Origin: Pachypanchax playfairii
Taxonomy: Eukaryota > Chordata > Actinopteri > Cyprinodontiformes > Aplocheilidae
Reading direction: 5' to 3'
Length of the DNA: 64,000 nt
Assembly: GCA_006937955.1 (NCBI GenBank)
Contig: SSNP01000294.1
Coordinates: forward strand, 252,773 to 316,772
This document shows positions 1-13,044 of this stretch, piece by piece. Numbering within the stretch: the stretch's first letter is position 1; every line of letters begins with the position of its first letter. Below the pieces are notes generated by a model. It did no database searches, was not told the DNA's origin, and was given only the letters and a program-made list of their open reading frames with translations. The position numbers and the translations under genes were made by a program.

Positions 1-3000
1 GCTACATGTCAGCTTCATATCTGCTACATGTCAGCTTTATGTCAGCTTCATGTCTGCTACATGTCAGCTTCATGTCTGCTTCATGTCAGCTTCATGTCTG
101 CTACATGTCAGCTTCATGTCTGCCACATGTCAGCTTCACGTCTGCCACATGTCAGCTTCATGTCTGCTACATGTCAGCTTCATGTCTGCTACATGTCAGC
201 TTCATGTCAGCTTCATGTCTGCTACATGTCAGCTTCATGTCTGCTACATGTCAGCTTCATGTCAGCTACATGTCAGCTTCATGTCTGCTTCATGTCAGCT
301 ACATGTCAGCTTCATGTCTGCTACATGTCAGCTTCATGTCTGCTACATGTCAGCTTCACGTCTGCCACATGTCAGCTTCATGTCTGCTACATGTCAGCTT
401 CATGTCAGCTACATGTCAGCTTCACGTCTGCTTCATGTCAGCTACATGTCAGCTTCACGTCTGCTTCATGTCAGCTACATGTCAGCTTCACGTCTGCTTC
501 ATGTCAGCTACATGTCTGCTTCATGTCTGCTTCATGTCAGCTTCATGTCTGCTACATGTCAGCTTCATGTCTGCTTCATGTCAGCTACATGTCAGCTTCA
601 TGTCTGCTTCATGTCTGCTACATGTCAGCTTCACGTCTGCTTCATGTCAGCTACATGTCAGCTTCATGTCAGCTACATGTCAGCTTCACGTCTGCTTCAT
701 GTCAGCTACATGTCAGCTACACGTCTGCTTCATGTCAGCTACATGTCAGCTTCACGTCTGCTTCATGTCTGCTACATGTCTGCTACATGTCAGCTTCATG
801 TCTGCTCCATGTCAGCTTCATGTCTGCTACATGTCAGCTTCATATCTGCTACATGTCAGCTTCATGTCTGCTACATGTCAGCTTCATGTCTGCCACATGT
901 CTGCTTCATGTCAGCTACATGTCAGCTTCATGTCTGCTACATGTCTGCTACATGTCAGCTACATGTCTGCTACATGTCAGCTACATGTCTGCTACATGTC
1001 AGCTTCACGTCTGCCACATGTCAGCTACATGTCTGCTACATGTCAGCTTCATGTCAGCTACATGTCAGCTTCACGTCTGCTTCATGTCAGCTACATGTCT
1101 GCTACATGTCAGCTTCATGTCTGCTACATGTCAGCTTCATGTCTGCTACATGTCAGCTTCACATCTGCTACATGTCAGCTACATGTCAGCTTCATGTCTG
1201 CTACATGTCTGCTACATGTCAGCTACATGTCTGCTACAGTCAGCTTCACGTCTGCCACATGTCAGCTACATGTCTGCTACATGTCAGCTTCATGTCAGCT
1301 ACATGTCAGCTTCACGTCTGCTTCATGTCAGCTACATGTCAGCTTCATGTCAGCTACATGTCAGCTTCACGTCTGCTTCATGTCAGCTACATGTCAGCTT
1401 CACGTCTGCTTCATGTCAGCTACATGTCAGCTTCACGTCTGCTTCATGTCAGCTACATGTCTGCTACATGTCAGCTTCATGTCAGCTACATGTCAGCTTC
1501 ACGTCTGCTTCATGTCAGCTACATGTCAGCTTCATGTCAGCTACATGTCAGCTTCACGTCTGCTTCATGTCAGCTACATGTCAGCTTCACGTCTGCTTCA
1601 TGTCAGCTACATGTCAGCTTCACGTCTGCTTCATGTCAGCTACATGTCAGCTTCTTGTCATCTTCACGTCTGCTGCATGTCAGCTACATGTCAGCTTCAT
1701 GTCAGCTACATGTCAGCTTCACGTCAGCTACATGTCAGCTTCACGTCTGCTTCATGTCAGCTACATGTCAGCTTCATGTCAGCTACATGTCAGCTTCACG
1801 TCTGCTTCATGTCAGCTACATGTCTGCTACATGTCAGCTTCATGTCTGCTACATGTCAGCTTCACATCTGCTACATGTCAGCTACATGTCAGCTTCATGT
1901 CTGCTACATGTCTGCTACATGTCAGCTACATGTCAGCTTCATGTCTGCTACATGTCAGCTACATGTCAGCTTCATGTCTGCTACATGTCAGCTTCACGTC
2001 TGCTTCATGTCAGCTACATGTCAGCTTCATGTCTGCTACATGTCAGCTACATGTCAGCTTCATGTCTGCTACATGTCAGCTTCACGTCTGCCACATGTCA
2101 GCTTCACGTCTGCTACATGTCAGCTTCATGTCAGCTTCATGTCAGCTACATGTCAGCTTCATGTCTGCTTCATGTCAGCTACATGTCAGCTTCACGTCTG
2201 CTACATGTCAGCTTCACGTCTGCCACATGTCAGCTACATGTCTGCTACATGTCAGCTTCATGTCAGCTACATGTCAGCTTCACGTCTGCTTCATGTCAGC
2301 TACATGTCAGCTTCATGTCAGCTACATGTCAGCTTCACGTCTGCTTCATGTCAGCTACATGTCAGCTTCACGTCTGCTTCATGTCAGCTACATGTCTGCT
2401 ACATGTCAGCTTCATGTCAGCTACATGTCAGCTTCACGTCTGCTTCATGTCAGCTACATGTCAGCTTCATGTCAGCTACATGTCAGCTTCACGTCAGCTA
2501 CATGTCAGCTTCACGTCTGCTTCATGTCAGCTACATGTCAGCTTCATGTCAGCTACATGTCAGCTTCACGTCTGCTTCATGTCAGCTACATGTCTGCTAC
2601 ATGTCAGCTACATGTCTGCTCCATGTCAGCTTCATGTCTGCTACATGTCAGCTTCATGTCTGCTACATGTCAGCTTCATGTCTGCTACATGTCTGCTTCA
2701 TGTCTGCTTCATGTCTGCTACATGTCAGCTTCATGTCTGCTACATGTCTGCTACATGTCAGCTACATGTCTGCTACATGTCAGCTACATGTCTGCTACAT
2801 GTCAGCTTCACGTCTGCTTCATGTCAGCTACATGTCAGCTTCATGTCAGCTACATGTCAGCTTCATGTCCGCTACATGTCAGCTTCACGTCTGCTTCATG
2901 TCAGCTACATGTCAGCTTCACGTCTGCTTCATGTCAGCTTCATGTCTGCTTCATGTCAGCTTCATGTCTGCTACATGTCAGCTTCATGTCTGCTACATGT

Positions 3001-4088
3001 CAGCTTCATATCTGCTACATGTCAGCTACATGTCAGCTACATGTCTGCTACATGTCTGCTACATGTCTGCTACATGTCAGCTTCATGTCTGCTACATGTC
3101 AGCTTCACGTCTGCTTCATGTCAGCTACATGTCTGCCACATGTCTGCTTCATGTCTGCTACATGTCAGCTTCATGTCTGCTACATGTCAGCTTCATGTCA
3201 GCTACATGTCAGCTTCACGTCTGCTTCATGTCAGCTACATGTCAGCTTCATGTCAGCTACATGTCAGCTTCACGTCTGCTTCATGTCAGCTTCATGTCTG
3301 CTTCATGTCAGCTACATGTCTGCTTCATGTCAGCTTCATGTCAGCTTCACGTCAGCTACATGTCAGCTTCACGTCTGCCACATGTCAGCTACATGTCTGC
3401 TACATGTCAGCTTCATGTCAGCTACATGTCAGCTTCACGTCTGCTTCATGTCAGCTACATGTCAGCTTCACGTCTGCTTCATGTCAGCTACATGTCAGCT
3501 TCATGTCAGCTTCATGTCTGCCACATGTCAGCTACATGTCTGCTACATGTCAGCTTCATGTCAGCTACATGTCAGCTTCATGTCTGCTTCATGTCAGCTA
3601 CATGTCAGCTTCATGTCTCTTCATGTCAGCTTCATGTCTGCTACATGTCAGCTTCATGTCTGCTACATGTCAGCTTCACATCTGCTACATGTCAGCTACA
3701 TGTCAGCTTCATGTCTGCTACATGTCTGCTACATGTCAGCTACATGTCTGCTACATGTCAGCTACATGTCTGCTACATGTCAGCTTCACGTCTGCTTCAT
3801 GTCAGCTTCATGTCTGCCACATGTCAGCTTCATGTCTGCTACATGTCAGCTTCATGTCTGCCACATGTCAGCTTCATGTCAGCTTCATGTCTGCTACATG
3901 TCAGCTTCATGTCTGCCACATGTCAGCTTCATGTCTGCCACATGTCAGCTTCATGTCTGCCACATGTCAGCTTCATGTCTGCCACATGTCAGCTTCATAT
4001 CTGCTACATGTCAGCTTCATGTCAGCTTCATATCTGCTACATGTCAGCTTCATGTCAGCTTCATATCTGCTACATGTCTGCATCATGT
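1..4088. repeat. 11-bp minisatellite array in AHR intron 2
   Basis: About 370 head-to-tail 11-bp units, mainly CATGTCAGCTT, CATGTCTGCTA, CATGTCAGCTA and CACGTCTGCTT. The array begins before the window edge. Because 11 is not a multiple of 3, all three plus-strand frames encode the same 11-residue repeat and stay open for more than 1300 codons; these frames are not genes. Small unit-breaking indels occur, for example near 1238 and 3613. Most variation lies at CACG/CATG positions. The array lies downstream of AHR exon 2 on the minus strand, so it is inferred to be in intron 2. Confidence 0.97.
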
Positions 4089-4290
4089 TCGCATAATTTC
4101 AATTTCAGAATCAGGCTGCCAATCTGGTGCAATCAGCTTAATGTTAAGCTGTATCTTTCCTAAAAGTTAATTTATTTCCTCCTGATTTGCATATGAAGCA
4201 AAATGGGATTTTTGTAAAACAACCGTGTTCAGAAAAAAAACATAAAAATAAATCCTGGTGAACATCAAAGTTCCCAGATCAGATGCTCAC

Positions 4291-4478
4291 CACTGAAGAA
4301 GCTTTTGACTTTCAGGTATCCAACACTGAGGCGGAGCACCGACAGCTTGTCCAGCCGAGCCCGGACATCATCAGAGAAGGGCAGCAGGTTGGTGAGCTTG
4401 TCCAGCTCACTGTTGAGACGGTCCCGGTGCCGTTTGGACGGGTTGGACTTGGCGCCATCAGGAGGAGGAGCTTTGGGT
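4291..4478 (-). CDS. ahr: AHR exon 2 (bHLH region), minus strand
   Basis: This exon encodes the basic helix-loop-helix of an aryl hydrocarbon receptor, the ligand-activated bHLH-PAS transcription factor that pairs with ARNT and binds xenobiotic response elements. On the minus strand a CCACAG acceptor ends at 4479 and a GTGAGC donor starts at 4290. The 188-nt exon reads through the basic stretch [13 protein letters not shown], helix 1 and loop ([11 protein letters not shown]), and helix 2 ([20 protein letters not shown]), which is the AHR family signature. It joins exon 1 in phase: the exon 1 ending AC plus the first A here gives a threonine codon. It ends in phase 1, as expected before the SFFxV junction. 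The wording resembles fish AHR2-type receptors, but the paralogue cannot be settled from the bHLH alone. PAS and transactivation exons lie left of the window. Confidence 0.95.
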
Positions 4479-7400
4479 CTGTGGACAAGGAGACAAAAAG
4501 CAACAGCAGTGTGAAACCCCAACACGATGATAACTGGGAAACTTCTCAAATCTAAACAAACCTTAGTGAAAGATCTGCTTCCCCTGAGAATAAAAACTTT
4601 GTTTTGACTGAGAAAGGTCACAAAGATGACGACAAACAAACTAAAGGCTAAAGGTGCAGTGAATACTGACATGTGTGCGTCAGAGCCACAACAGCTGGGA
4701 TTAAAACACTGATGACACAAGAGATGTGACACAGCAGGAGGGAACCAGGGAACCTCTTCCAAAACAAACATTTTTCTGTGAGACTTCAAGCCTCTTTCAA
4801 CTCATACAGTCCACAAAACATCTTCAACAATGTTTGTTTTCCTGGCAAATTAGATGAGAAATCAAACGTTTTCTTCTTTAAACTGCTGGAACTGTGAGGC
4901 CTCTTTGTTCAGAGTCTCTGTGTAATCAAACTTATCAATTTCAAACCATCAGCTGTTTCCTGTCCAGCTGTTGGCCTTTGAAAGCTTTGCTGAGTGGAAA
5001 CGAACAATGCTCAGACCACCTGAGCTCTCCAGAGGTAGCCTGCTTCAGACCCTGTTGCCATGGGAACCAGGTGAGCAGAGTGATGTCGCCGGTTGTGGGA
5101 CTTGTTTACTACCTGTATGCTGCTCAGCTGTGTTTCAGTGAGAAGCCCAGAGATTTTACAGCCTGTGGAGAGTTTCTAAAACCAATCACTTCCTGTAGAG
5201 ACTTTTAAACTTCATACAGAATAATAAAACTCCAGATAGCTGATCAGAAAACACAAACACAAGTTTTACACACAGACATTCATTTAAGATGATCTACCCT
5301 GTCATGAAGAGGATCTGCTTCCTGGTAATAATCACCCAAAATGCTGTGAATCAGATCAGTAATAATCAAACCCTCCTGAGCGAGAGCTTAGACGACGACG
5401 CCCGTTCAGGGGTTCAGAAACACTGATGTGCAGATCAGCGCCGTCACAGCACATAAAGCAGGTCTGTATCTGTAACTCAAACCAGACCACAGCTGCATAC
5501 TGGGGCTTTTCTTTTTCCCAGGGAAGGTGTGAAGCTGTTGAGTCTCGTTTGCACACAGACCCGCTCGGTTCTGAGACAACTCGCAGCTGAGCGCTCTGAT
5601 ATAGAATCGGTACTGATGGCACAGGGATTTTTTCACTTTAATAGACACTCGAGTGCTTGTTTTAACATGTTTTCACACTTTGAAGGACATATTTGGTACT
5701 GCTGCTTCCCTCCTAGTACAGATGTTTACAACAGACATGTGATGAGGCAGCTGGAACCTGCATCCTCTAGGCCTGAAGACCAACTGACTGCTGCTGATCC
5801 CAGAAGATCCAGATAACAAGAACCGAACAACAAGAACCAGCTTCAACATCACTGAAACACAAGTTTTAACTTTCATTACTTTTAAATTACAAACACAAAA
5901 CATCCAACATGCAGACACACTAATACACAACACACCAAGACAATAAACAAACAATACAACAACACAGAACAGTCCAACTCGAAGAGGAAACAGGAAGCAC
6001 GTTAAAGGCAGTTTTACTGACTCTGGAGATGAAACACAGACTTTCATGATGTTTTTTTGACCTCTGACCTCCAGCAGACAGGTGGGACTCACATTGAGCA
6101 GACGCACATCTGCAGCTGTTTGATTAAATCAGCTTCAGATGTTCCTGATGACTCACCTGGGGACTGGAGTTCAGGTGAAGTCACAGTGTGTGTCTGAGTG
6201 TGTTACTGAGCAGATGTCTGACTGAGTGTGAGTGTGTGTTTGTTAACACACAAACTGAACTCGTGTAAAACTTGTAAATTAAAGGATCTTGAAATGAAAC
6301 CAAAAGCAGTCGATCCAAGAACACGACTGTTTACCCTGAACGTGACCTTAAACATGTGAAATCTAATTAAACAGTGAAAGAGGGAGGATTTTATCACCTG
6401 CAAGCATCAGTAAACGTCACTAAAACAACCTGAAATATTAAACAAAGAGAGGCCGAGCATGAAAGTGAGAGGATGAATCTAAAAGAACAATGAGGCGATT
6501 TACAATCTGCTTGAATCAGAAGCAGAACATCCAGTATGAAGCTGAACTGATCCTTACAAGAAAGAAACATTTACCTGTTAAACTAAACATTTACCTGGTA
6601 AACTGTTAAAGTTAAAATGACTGCACAAGAAAGGGATACACAGACAAAGAGAAGATCAGGGTGGAACCTTTGAATGTATAATTAAACCTTTAGGAACTGG
6701 TTCATGAACCGCTCTGCGGTTTCAGATGTTAGTTTTACCTGCAGGACTCTGATTAAACCTGTTTCTGTAAAATAAATGTGAAAAATGTGGAACACCCCCC
6801 CCCCCCCACCGTCTCCTGTTAATAGGACATCTGCTTTCAATAATACTTGAGAGCCCGACGTTTGTGAAATTAAGGCGAGATGACTATCTCTGCATTCCTG
6901 ACGGTGTTCCCTGTGAGAACAATGAGCAGCCAGTGTTGTTGCTCCTTGATTATCGAGCAGATCTGTCCTGGAAGGGGGTGTGTCTCCCACAGAAAGCTGT
7001 GTGTTACATGAGAGTGTGTGGTGGACTTGAAGAAACGTTCTCCCTGCAGTCACACAAAGGCACTTTGTTTCTGACGGAGTAACGACACCTTCTGAGAACA
7101 ATAGAAACTAAACACCTTGTTCCGCACTGCAGTTATGATACAAGAACAAGAGGAGGATCATCTGAGCTCCACTGATATCAGACTCAGAAAAACCAGACAC
7201 AATAAAACACCTGAACAGTAAAACATCAGGGAACTTTTAAATCTGTAACATATTAAAGTCACACACCAACATTTCACTCATTTTCTATCACCCTCCAAAA
7301 CACAAACACATTCATGTGTTCGTCCACAGTCGGGTTGAAACGGATCCTTACAGAACAGATGTGGTTCTGTCACAGCACTCGGAACGTTCCTCCGTCCAAC

Positions 7401-7652
7401 CAGCATTGATCCTGAAAGAAGAGAGGGTTTTCCTCCCTGCCGGACGGCTTAAACCAGAAACCCTCACATTATTTAATATGTCCTCCAAACAGGTCCAGTT
7501 TTCACTACTGCAACATGGACATCTGATTAAAGACGAGTCCAATCTGTCCATCTGAGACAACGAAATTTCCATCAAGAAGACCAGCTGAAAGAGACATTGT
7601 TCTGATAAATAAATCCAATACGATGAAACCTCTGCTCTGCAAGCTAAAGACA
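4479..7652. other. AHR intron 1, 3' part, no gene recognised
   Basis: Intronic sequence between exon 2 and the second minisatellite. Small open frames occur on both strands, but none has a recognisable domain or convincing splice context. A C13 homopolymer lies near 6796-6808. No tRNA, hairpin or transposon terminus was identified. Confidence 0.6.
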
Positions 7653-10097
7653 CACATGGTTCCTACATGGTTCTCACACGGTTCCTACCTGGGTCTTACA
7701 TGGTTCCTACATGGTTCTCACACGGTTCCTACCTGGGTCTTACATGGTTCCTACATGGTTCTCACACGGTTCCTACCTGGGTCTTACATGGTTCCTACAT
7801 GGTTCTCACACGGTTCCTACCTGGGTCTTACATGGTTCCTACATGGGTCTTACATGGTTCCTACATGGGTCTTACATGGTTCCTACATGGTTCTCACACG
7901 GTTCCTACCTGGGTCATACATGGTTCCTACATGGTTCTCACACGGTTCCTACATGGTTCTCACACGGTTCCTACCTGGGTCTTACATGGTTCCTACATGG
8001 TTCTTACACGGTTCCTACCTGGGTCTTACATGGTTCCTACATGGTTCTTACATAGTCCCTACCTGGGTCTTACATGGTTCTTACACGGTTCCTACATGGT
8101 TCTTACACGGTTCCTACCTGGGTCTTACATGGTTCCTACATGGTTCTTACACGGTTCCTATCTGGGTCTTACATGGTTCCTACATGGTTCTTACACGGTT
8201 CCTACCTGGGTCTTACATGGTTCCTACATGGTTCTCACACGGTTCCTACCTGGGTCTTACACGGTTCCTACATGGTTCTCACACGGTTCCTACCTGGGTC
8301 TTACACGGTTCCTACATGGTTCTCACACGGTTCCTACCTGGGTCTTACATGGTTCCTACATGGTTCTCACACGGTTCCTACCTGGGTCTTACATGGTTCC
8401 TACATGGTTCCTACATGGTTCCTACATGGTTCTCACACGGTTCCTACCTGGGTCTTACATGGTTCCTACATGGTTCTCACACGGTTCCTACCTGGGTCTT
8501 ACATGGTTCCTACATGGTTCTTACACGGTTCCTACCTGGGTCATACATGGTTCCTACATGGTTCTCACACGGTTCCTACATGGTTCTCACACGGTTCCTA
8601 CCTGGGTCTTACACGGTTCCTACATGGTTCTCACACGGTTCCTACCTGGGTCTTACATGGTTCCTACATGGTTCTTACACGGTTCCTACCTGGGTCTTAC
8701 ATGGTTCCTACATGGTTCTCACACGGTTCCTACCTGGGTCTTACATGGTTCCTACATGGGTCTTACATGGTTCCTACATGGTTCTCACACGGTTCCTACC
8801 TGGTCATACATGGTTCCTACATGGTTCTCACATGGTTCCTACATGGTTCTCACACGGTTCCTACCTGGGTCTTACATGGTTCCTACATGGTTCTTACACG
8901 GTTCCTACCTGGGTCTTACATGGTTCCTACATGGGTCTTACATGGTTCCTACATGGTTCTTACACGGTTCCTACCTGGGTCTTACATGGTTCCTACATGG
9001 TTCTTACACGGTTCCTACCTGGGTCTTACACGGTTCCTACCTGGGTCTTACATGGTTCTTACATGGTTCTTACATGGTTCTTACATGGTTCTTACATGGT
9101 TCTTACACGGTTCTTACATGGTTCTCACACGGTTCCTACCTGGGTCTTACATGGTTCCTACATGGTTCTCACACGGTTCCTACCTGGGTCTTACATGGTT
9201 CCTACATGGTTCTTACACGGTTCCTACATGGGTCTTACATGGTTCCTACATGGTTCTCACACGGTTCCTACCTGGGTCTTACATGGTTCCTACATGGTTC
9301 TCACACGGTTCCTACCTGGGTCTTACATGGTTCCTACATGGTTCTCACACGGTTCCTACCTGGGTCTTACACGGTTCCTACCTGGGTCTTACATGGTTCC
9401 TACATGGTTCTTACACGGTTCCTACCTGGGTCTTACATGGTTCTCCCTGGGTCTTACATGGTTCCTACATGGTTCTTACACGGTTCCTACCTGGGTCTTA
9501 CATGGTTCCTACATGGTTCTTACACGGTTCCTACCTGGGTCTTACATGGTTCCTACATGGTTCTCACACGGTTCCTACCTGGGTCTTACATGGTTCCTAC
9601 ATGGTTCTCACACGGTTCCTACCTGGGTCTTACATGGTTCCTACATGGTTCTCACACGGTTCCTACCTGGGTCTTACACGGTTCCTACATGGTTCTCACA
9701 CGGTTCCTACCTGGGTCTTACACGGTTCCTACATGGTTCTCACACGGTTCCTACCTGGGTCTTACACGGTTCCTACCTGGGTCTTACATGGTTCCTACAT
9801 GGTTCTTACACGGTTCCTACCTGGGTCTTACATGGTTCCTACATGGTTCTCACACGGTTCCTACCTGGGTCTTACATGGTTCCTGCATGGGTCTTACATG
9901 GTTCCTACATGGGTCTTACATGGTTCCTACATGGTTCTCACACGGTTCCTACCTGGGTCTTACACGGTTCCTACATGGTTCTCACACGGTTCCTACCTGG
10001 GTCTTACATGGTTCCTACATGGTTCTCACACGGTTCCTACCTTGGTCTTACATGGTTCCTACATGGTTCTCACACGGTTCCTACCTGGGTCTTACAT
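7653..10097. repeat. 11-bp minisatellite with 44-bp higher-order unit (AHR intron 1)
   Basis: Tandem 11-bp units CATGGTTCCTA, CATGGTTCTCA, CACGGTTCCTA and CCTGGGTCTTA recur mostly in that order, giving a 44-bp higher-order period. As in the left array, the 11-bp period opens all three plus frames and creates spurious ORFs of about 1000 codons. The array lies in AHR intron 1. Confidence 0.96.
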
Positions 10098-10773
10098 GGT
10101 GGGTCCTACCAGGGTCCTACATGGTGGGTCCTACCTGGGTCGTACATGGTGGGTCCTACCTGGGTCGTACATGGTTCAGACATGGTTCTCACATGGTGGG
10201 TCCTACATGGTGGGTCCTACATGGTTCCTACATGGTGGGTCCTACCAGGGTCCTACATGGTGGGTCCTACATGGTTCCTACATGGTGGGTCCTACCTGGG
10301 TCCTACATTATTCAGACATGGGTTCTACATGGTTCTTACATGGTGGGTCCTACATGGTGGGTCCTACATGGTTCTTACATGGTGGGTCCTACCAGGGTCC
10401 TACATGGTGGGTCCTACATGGTTCCTACATGGTGGGTCCTACCTGGGTCCTACATTATTCAGACATGGGTTCTACATGGTTCTTACATGGTGGGTCCTAC
10501 ATGGTGGGTCCTACCAGGGTCCTACATGGTGGGTCCTACATGGTTTTTACATGGTGGGTCCTACATGGTGGGTCCTACCAGGGTCCTACATGGTGGGTCC
10601 TAACTGGGTTCTACATGGTTCTTACATGGTGGGTCCTACATGGTGGGTCCTACCAGGGTCCTACATGGTTCTTACATGGTGGGTCCTACATGGTTCCTAC
10701 ATGGTGGGTCCTACATGGTGGGTCCTACATGGTGGGTCCTACATGGTTCTTACATGGTGGGTCCTACATGGTT
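10098..10773. repeat. Variant part of the array with 14-bp units
   Basis: The 11-bp array changes abruptly to units of the form CATGGTGGGTCCTA (14 bp) mixed with CCAGGGTCCTA and CATGGTTCCTA (11 bp). The 14-mer looks like the 11-mer with a 3-bp GTG-type expansion. A longer stretch including ATTATTCAGACATGGG occurs twice near 10307 and 10453, showing block duplication inside the array. The array ends at CATGGTTCAGACC. Confidence 0.92.
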
Positions 10774-11989
10774 CAGACCTTAACAACACGTGTCAGTTTA
10801 TGTGTTTTGATCTCGGGGAGCTGGAGTCCTGATTTCTGTCACATATCAGTCATGAGACAGACGGAGCGTCTGCTGCAGCTGCCTGATCATGTTCTACTCA
10901 CAACAACGTCACCTCAACACAAACCAAACTAAAACATCTGACCAACGTCATGAGCCCAGTCCAGCTGCAAAATCATCACAGTAAGGTTCTGCTGAGCCGT
11001 CAGAAGGATGAGGACATGAGCACGGTCTGTTTCAGAACCTGGTTCCAGATTAGCTGAACCTTCCCACTAAACATTTGCCAACCTCACAAGACCTTCAGCC
11101 ACTTCCTGTAAGAGAACAAGTTCTGAACTGGGTTCTGCCCGTCTGTTGTGTGGAGCAGTTCCTGTTTTACCTGCAGACCTTCGACATGTTTATGTACAAA
11201 CACTGAGACCTGATGAACTTCATAGAAATAAAAGTGGTCACCTGGTCTGGGACCAATCAGAATCAGATTAAATCCAGGTGGGAACTGACTTGACAGCAGA
11301 CAGATGAATTTACCTGTTTCTGGAGGAAACCAGGTTTCTGTTCATCTGTGTCAAACAGACCACGTCATTCGAGATCACGTAGTGTGTTTTTGGTGCTTGT
11401 TTGTGGGCGGAGCCTGTCAGTGTAACAGGAGGCTTCTGGTTCATGTTCTTGTGTGTCTTAGAACATCTTTAAGTTTGTCTCCTCCTTAGTATCAGATGAT
11501 GAAACCTGAGGTGTTTGAAAATGACCAGGATCACCTGTTTTAAATCAGCTGTCATTAACAGATAATTATTCATGAGCGGATCTTCACACTCGCTGGTTCT
11601 AAACTTCCTTTAAGGTTCCCTCAAAACCACAAACATTTATTTTATTTACACTTTATTTTTGAAAACAAACTCCTGCTGCAGCTTGTACAACCTTAAAATC
11701 TTTTGCTAATTTGACCTACAAATTATTTAAAGAACCCATTAAGGAGACGTGAGACACTTCAAAGGAAAGACTCCATCCTGGCTGTTAATCTGGAGTTTGT
11801 AATCTAGCAGGGAACGCGAGCGGCATGGGGGGGGGGGTTGAAGACTTTTGGAGAGGAAATGAGTGAGAGACCTTTAAAATATTTCATTTGTGTGATGAAT
11901 GTGTGGGAGGAAGCCAGCCAGCCTGCTCCGAGCCTCGACCTCAGCCTTCAACACGTTTGGGTTCAACTTTCACACCATCAACCACATCA
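10774..11989. repeat. Array-flanking intron segment, first copy (ends at an N)
   Basis: About 1216 bp of AHR intron 1 that recurs at 13045-14261 with only about two differences noticed (a C/T near 10924 and a 1-bp indel near 10968). It stops exactly at the N at 11990. No gene was recognised; a homopolymer of 11 Gs lies near 11826. It is probably a false duplicate of the 13045-14261 copy. Confidence 0.85.
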
Positions 11990-11990
11990 N
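11990..11990. other. Single N marking an assembly join
   Basis: One ambiguous base between unique intron sequence (left) and the middle of the 11-bp array (right). The left sequence continues seamlessly at 14262 in the second copy, so the N is read as a contig join, not a base-call ambiguity. Confidence 0.85.
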
Positions 11991-13044
11991 TCACACGGTT
12001 CCAACATGGTTCTCACACGGTTCCTACCTGGGTCTTACATGGTTCCTACATGGTTCTTACACGGTTCCTACCTGGGTCTTACATGGTTCCTGCATGGTTC
12101 TTACACGGTTCCTACCTGGGTCTTACATGGTTCCTACATGGTTCTCACACGGTTCCTACCTGGGTCTTACATGGTTCCTACATGGTTCTTACACGGTTCC
12201 TACCTGGGTCTTACATGGTTCCTACATGGTTCTCACACGGTTCCTACCTGGGTCTTACATGGTTCCTACATGGTTCTCACACGGTTCCTACCTGGGTCTT
12301 ACATGGTTCCTACATGGTTCTCACACGGTTCCTACATGGTTCTCACACGGTTCCTACCTGGGTCTTACATGGTTCCTACATGGTTCTTACACGGTTCCTA
12401 CCTGGGTCTTACATGGTTCCTACATGGTTCTCACACGGTTCCTACCTGGGTCTTACATGGTTCCTACATGGTTCTTACACGGTTCCTACCTGGGTCTTAC
12501 ATGGTTCTTACACGGTTCCTACCTCAGTCTTACATGGTTCCTACATGGTTCTTACATAGTCCCTACCTGGGTCTTACATGGTTCCTACATGATTCTTACA
12601 CGGTTCCTACCTGGGTCTTACATGGCTCCTACATGGTTCTTACATGGTGGGTCCTACATGGGTCCTTCATGGTGGGTCTTACATGGTGGGTCCTACCAGG
12701 GTCCTACATGGTGGGTCCTACCTGGGTCTTACATGGTGGGTCCTACCAGGGTCCTACATGGTGGGTCCTACCTGGGTCGTACATGGTGGGTCCTACCTGG
12801 GTCGTACATGGTTCAGACATGGTTCTCACATGGTGGGTCCTACATGGTGGGTCCTACATGGTTCCTACATGGTGGGTCCTACCAGGGTCCTACATGGTGG
12901 GTCCTACATGGTTCTTACATGGTGGGTCCTACATGGTTCCTACATGGTGGGTCCTACATGGTGGGTCCTACATGGTGGGTCCTACATGGTGGGTCCTACA
13001 TGGTGGGTCCTAGATGGTTCTTACATGGTGGGTCCTACATGGTT
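11991..13044. repeat. Second, shorter piece of the 11/14-bp array
   Basis: Same units and same order as 7653-10773: 11-mers up to about 12640, then the 14-bp CATGGTGGGTCCTA type, ending in the same CATGGTTCAGACC boundary. It starts abruptly after the N. It most likely represents the right end of the same physical array seen in another contig. Confidence 0.93.

Noticed and set aside
6..4163. 1385-residue open frame (and two overlapping frames of similar size)
   Set aside because: Direct consequence of an 11-bp tandem array read in three frames. No start context, splice or domain; intronic to AHR on the other strand.
4283..4555. Plus-strand open frames overlapping the AHR exon
   Set aside because: They are antisense shadows of the minus-strand bHLH exon.
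7623..10832. 1069-residue and similar open frames with HGSYMVLT-type repeats
   Set aside because: Same cause: an 11-bp period array with no stop word in any plus frame.
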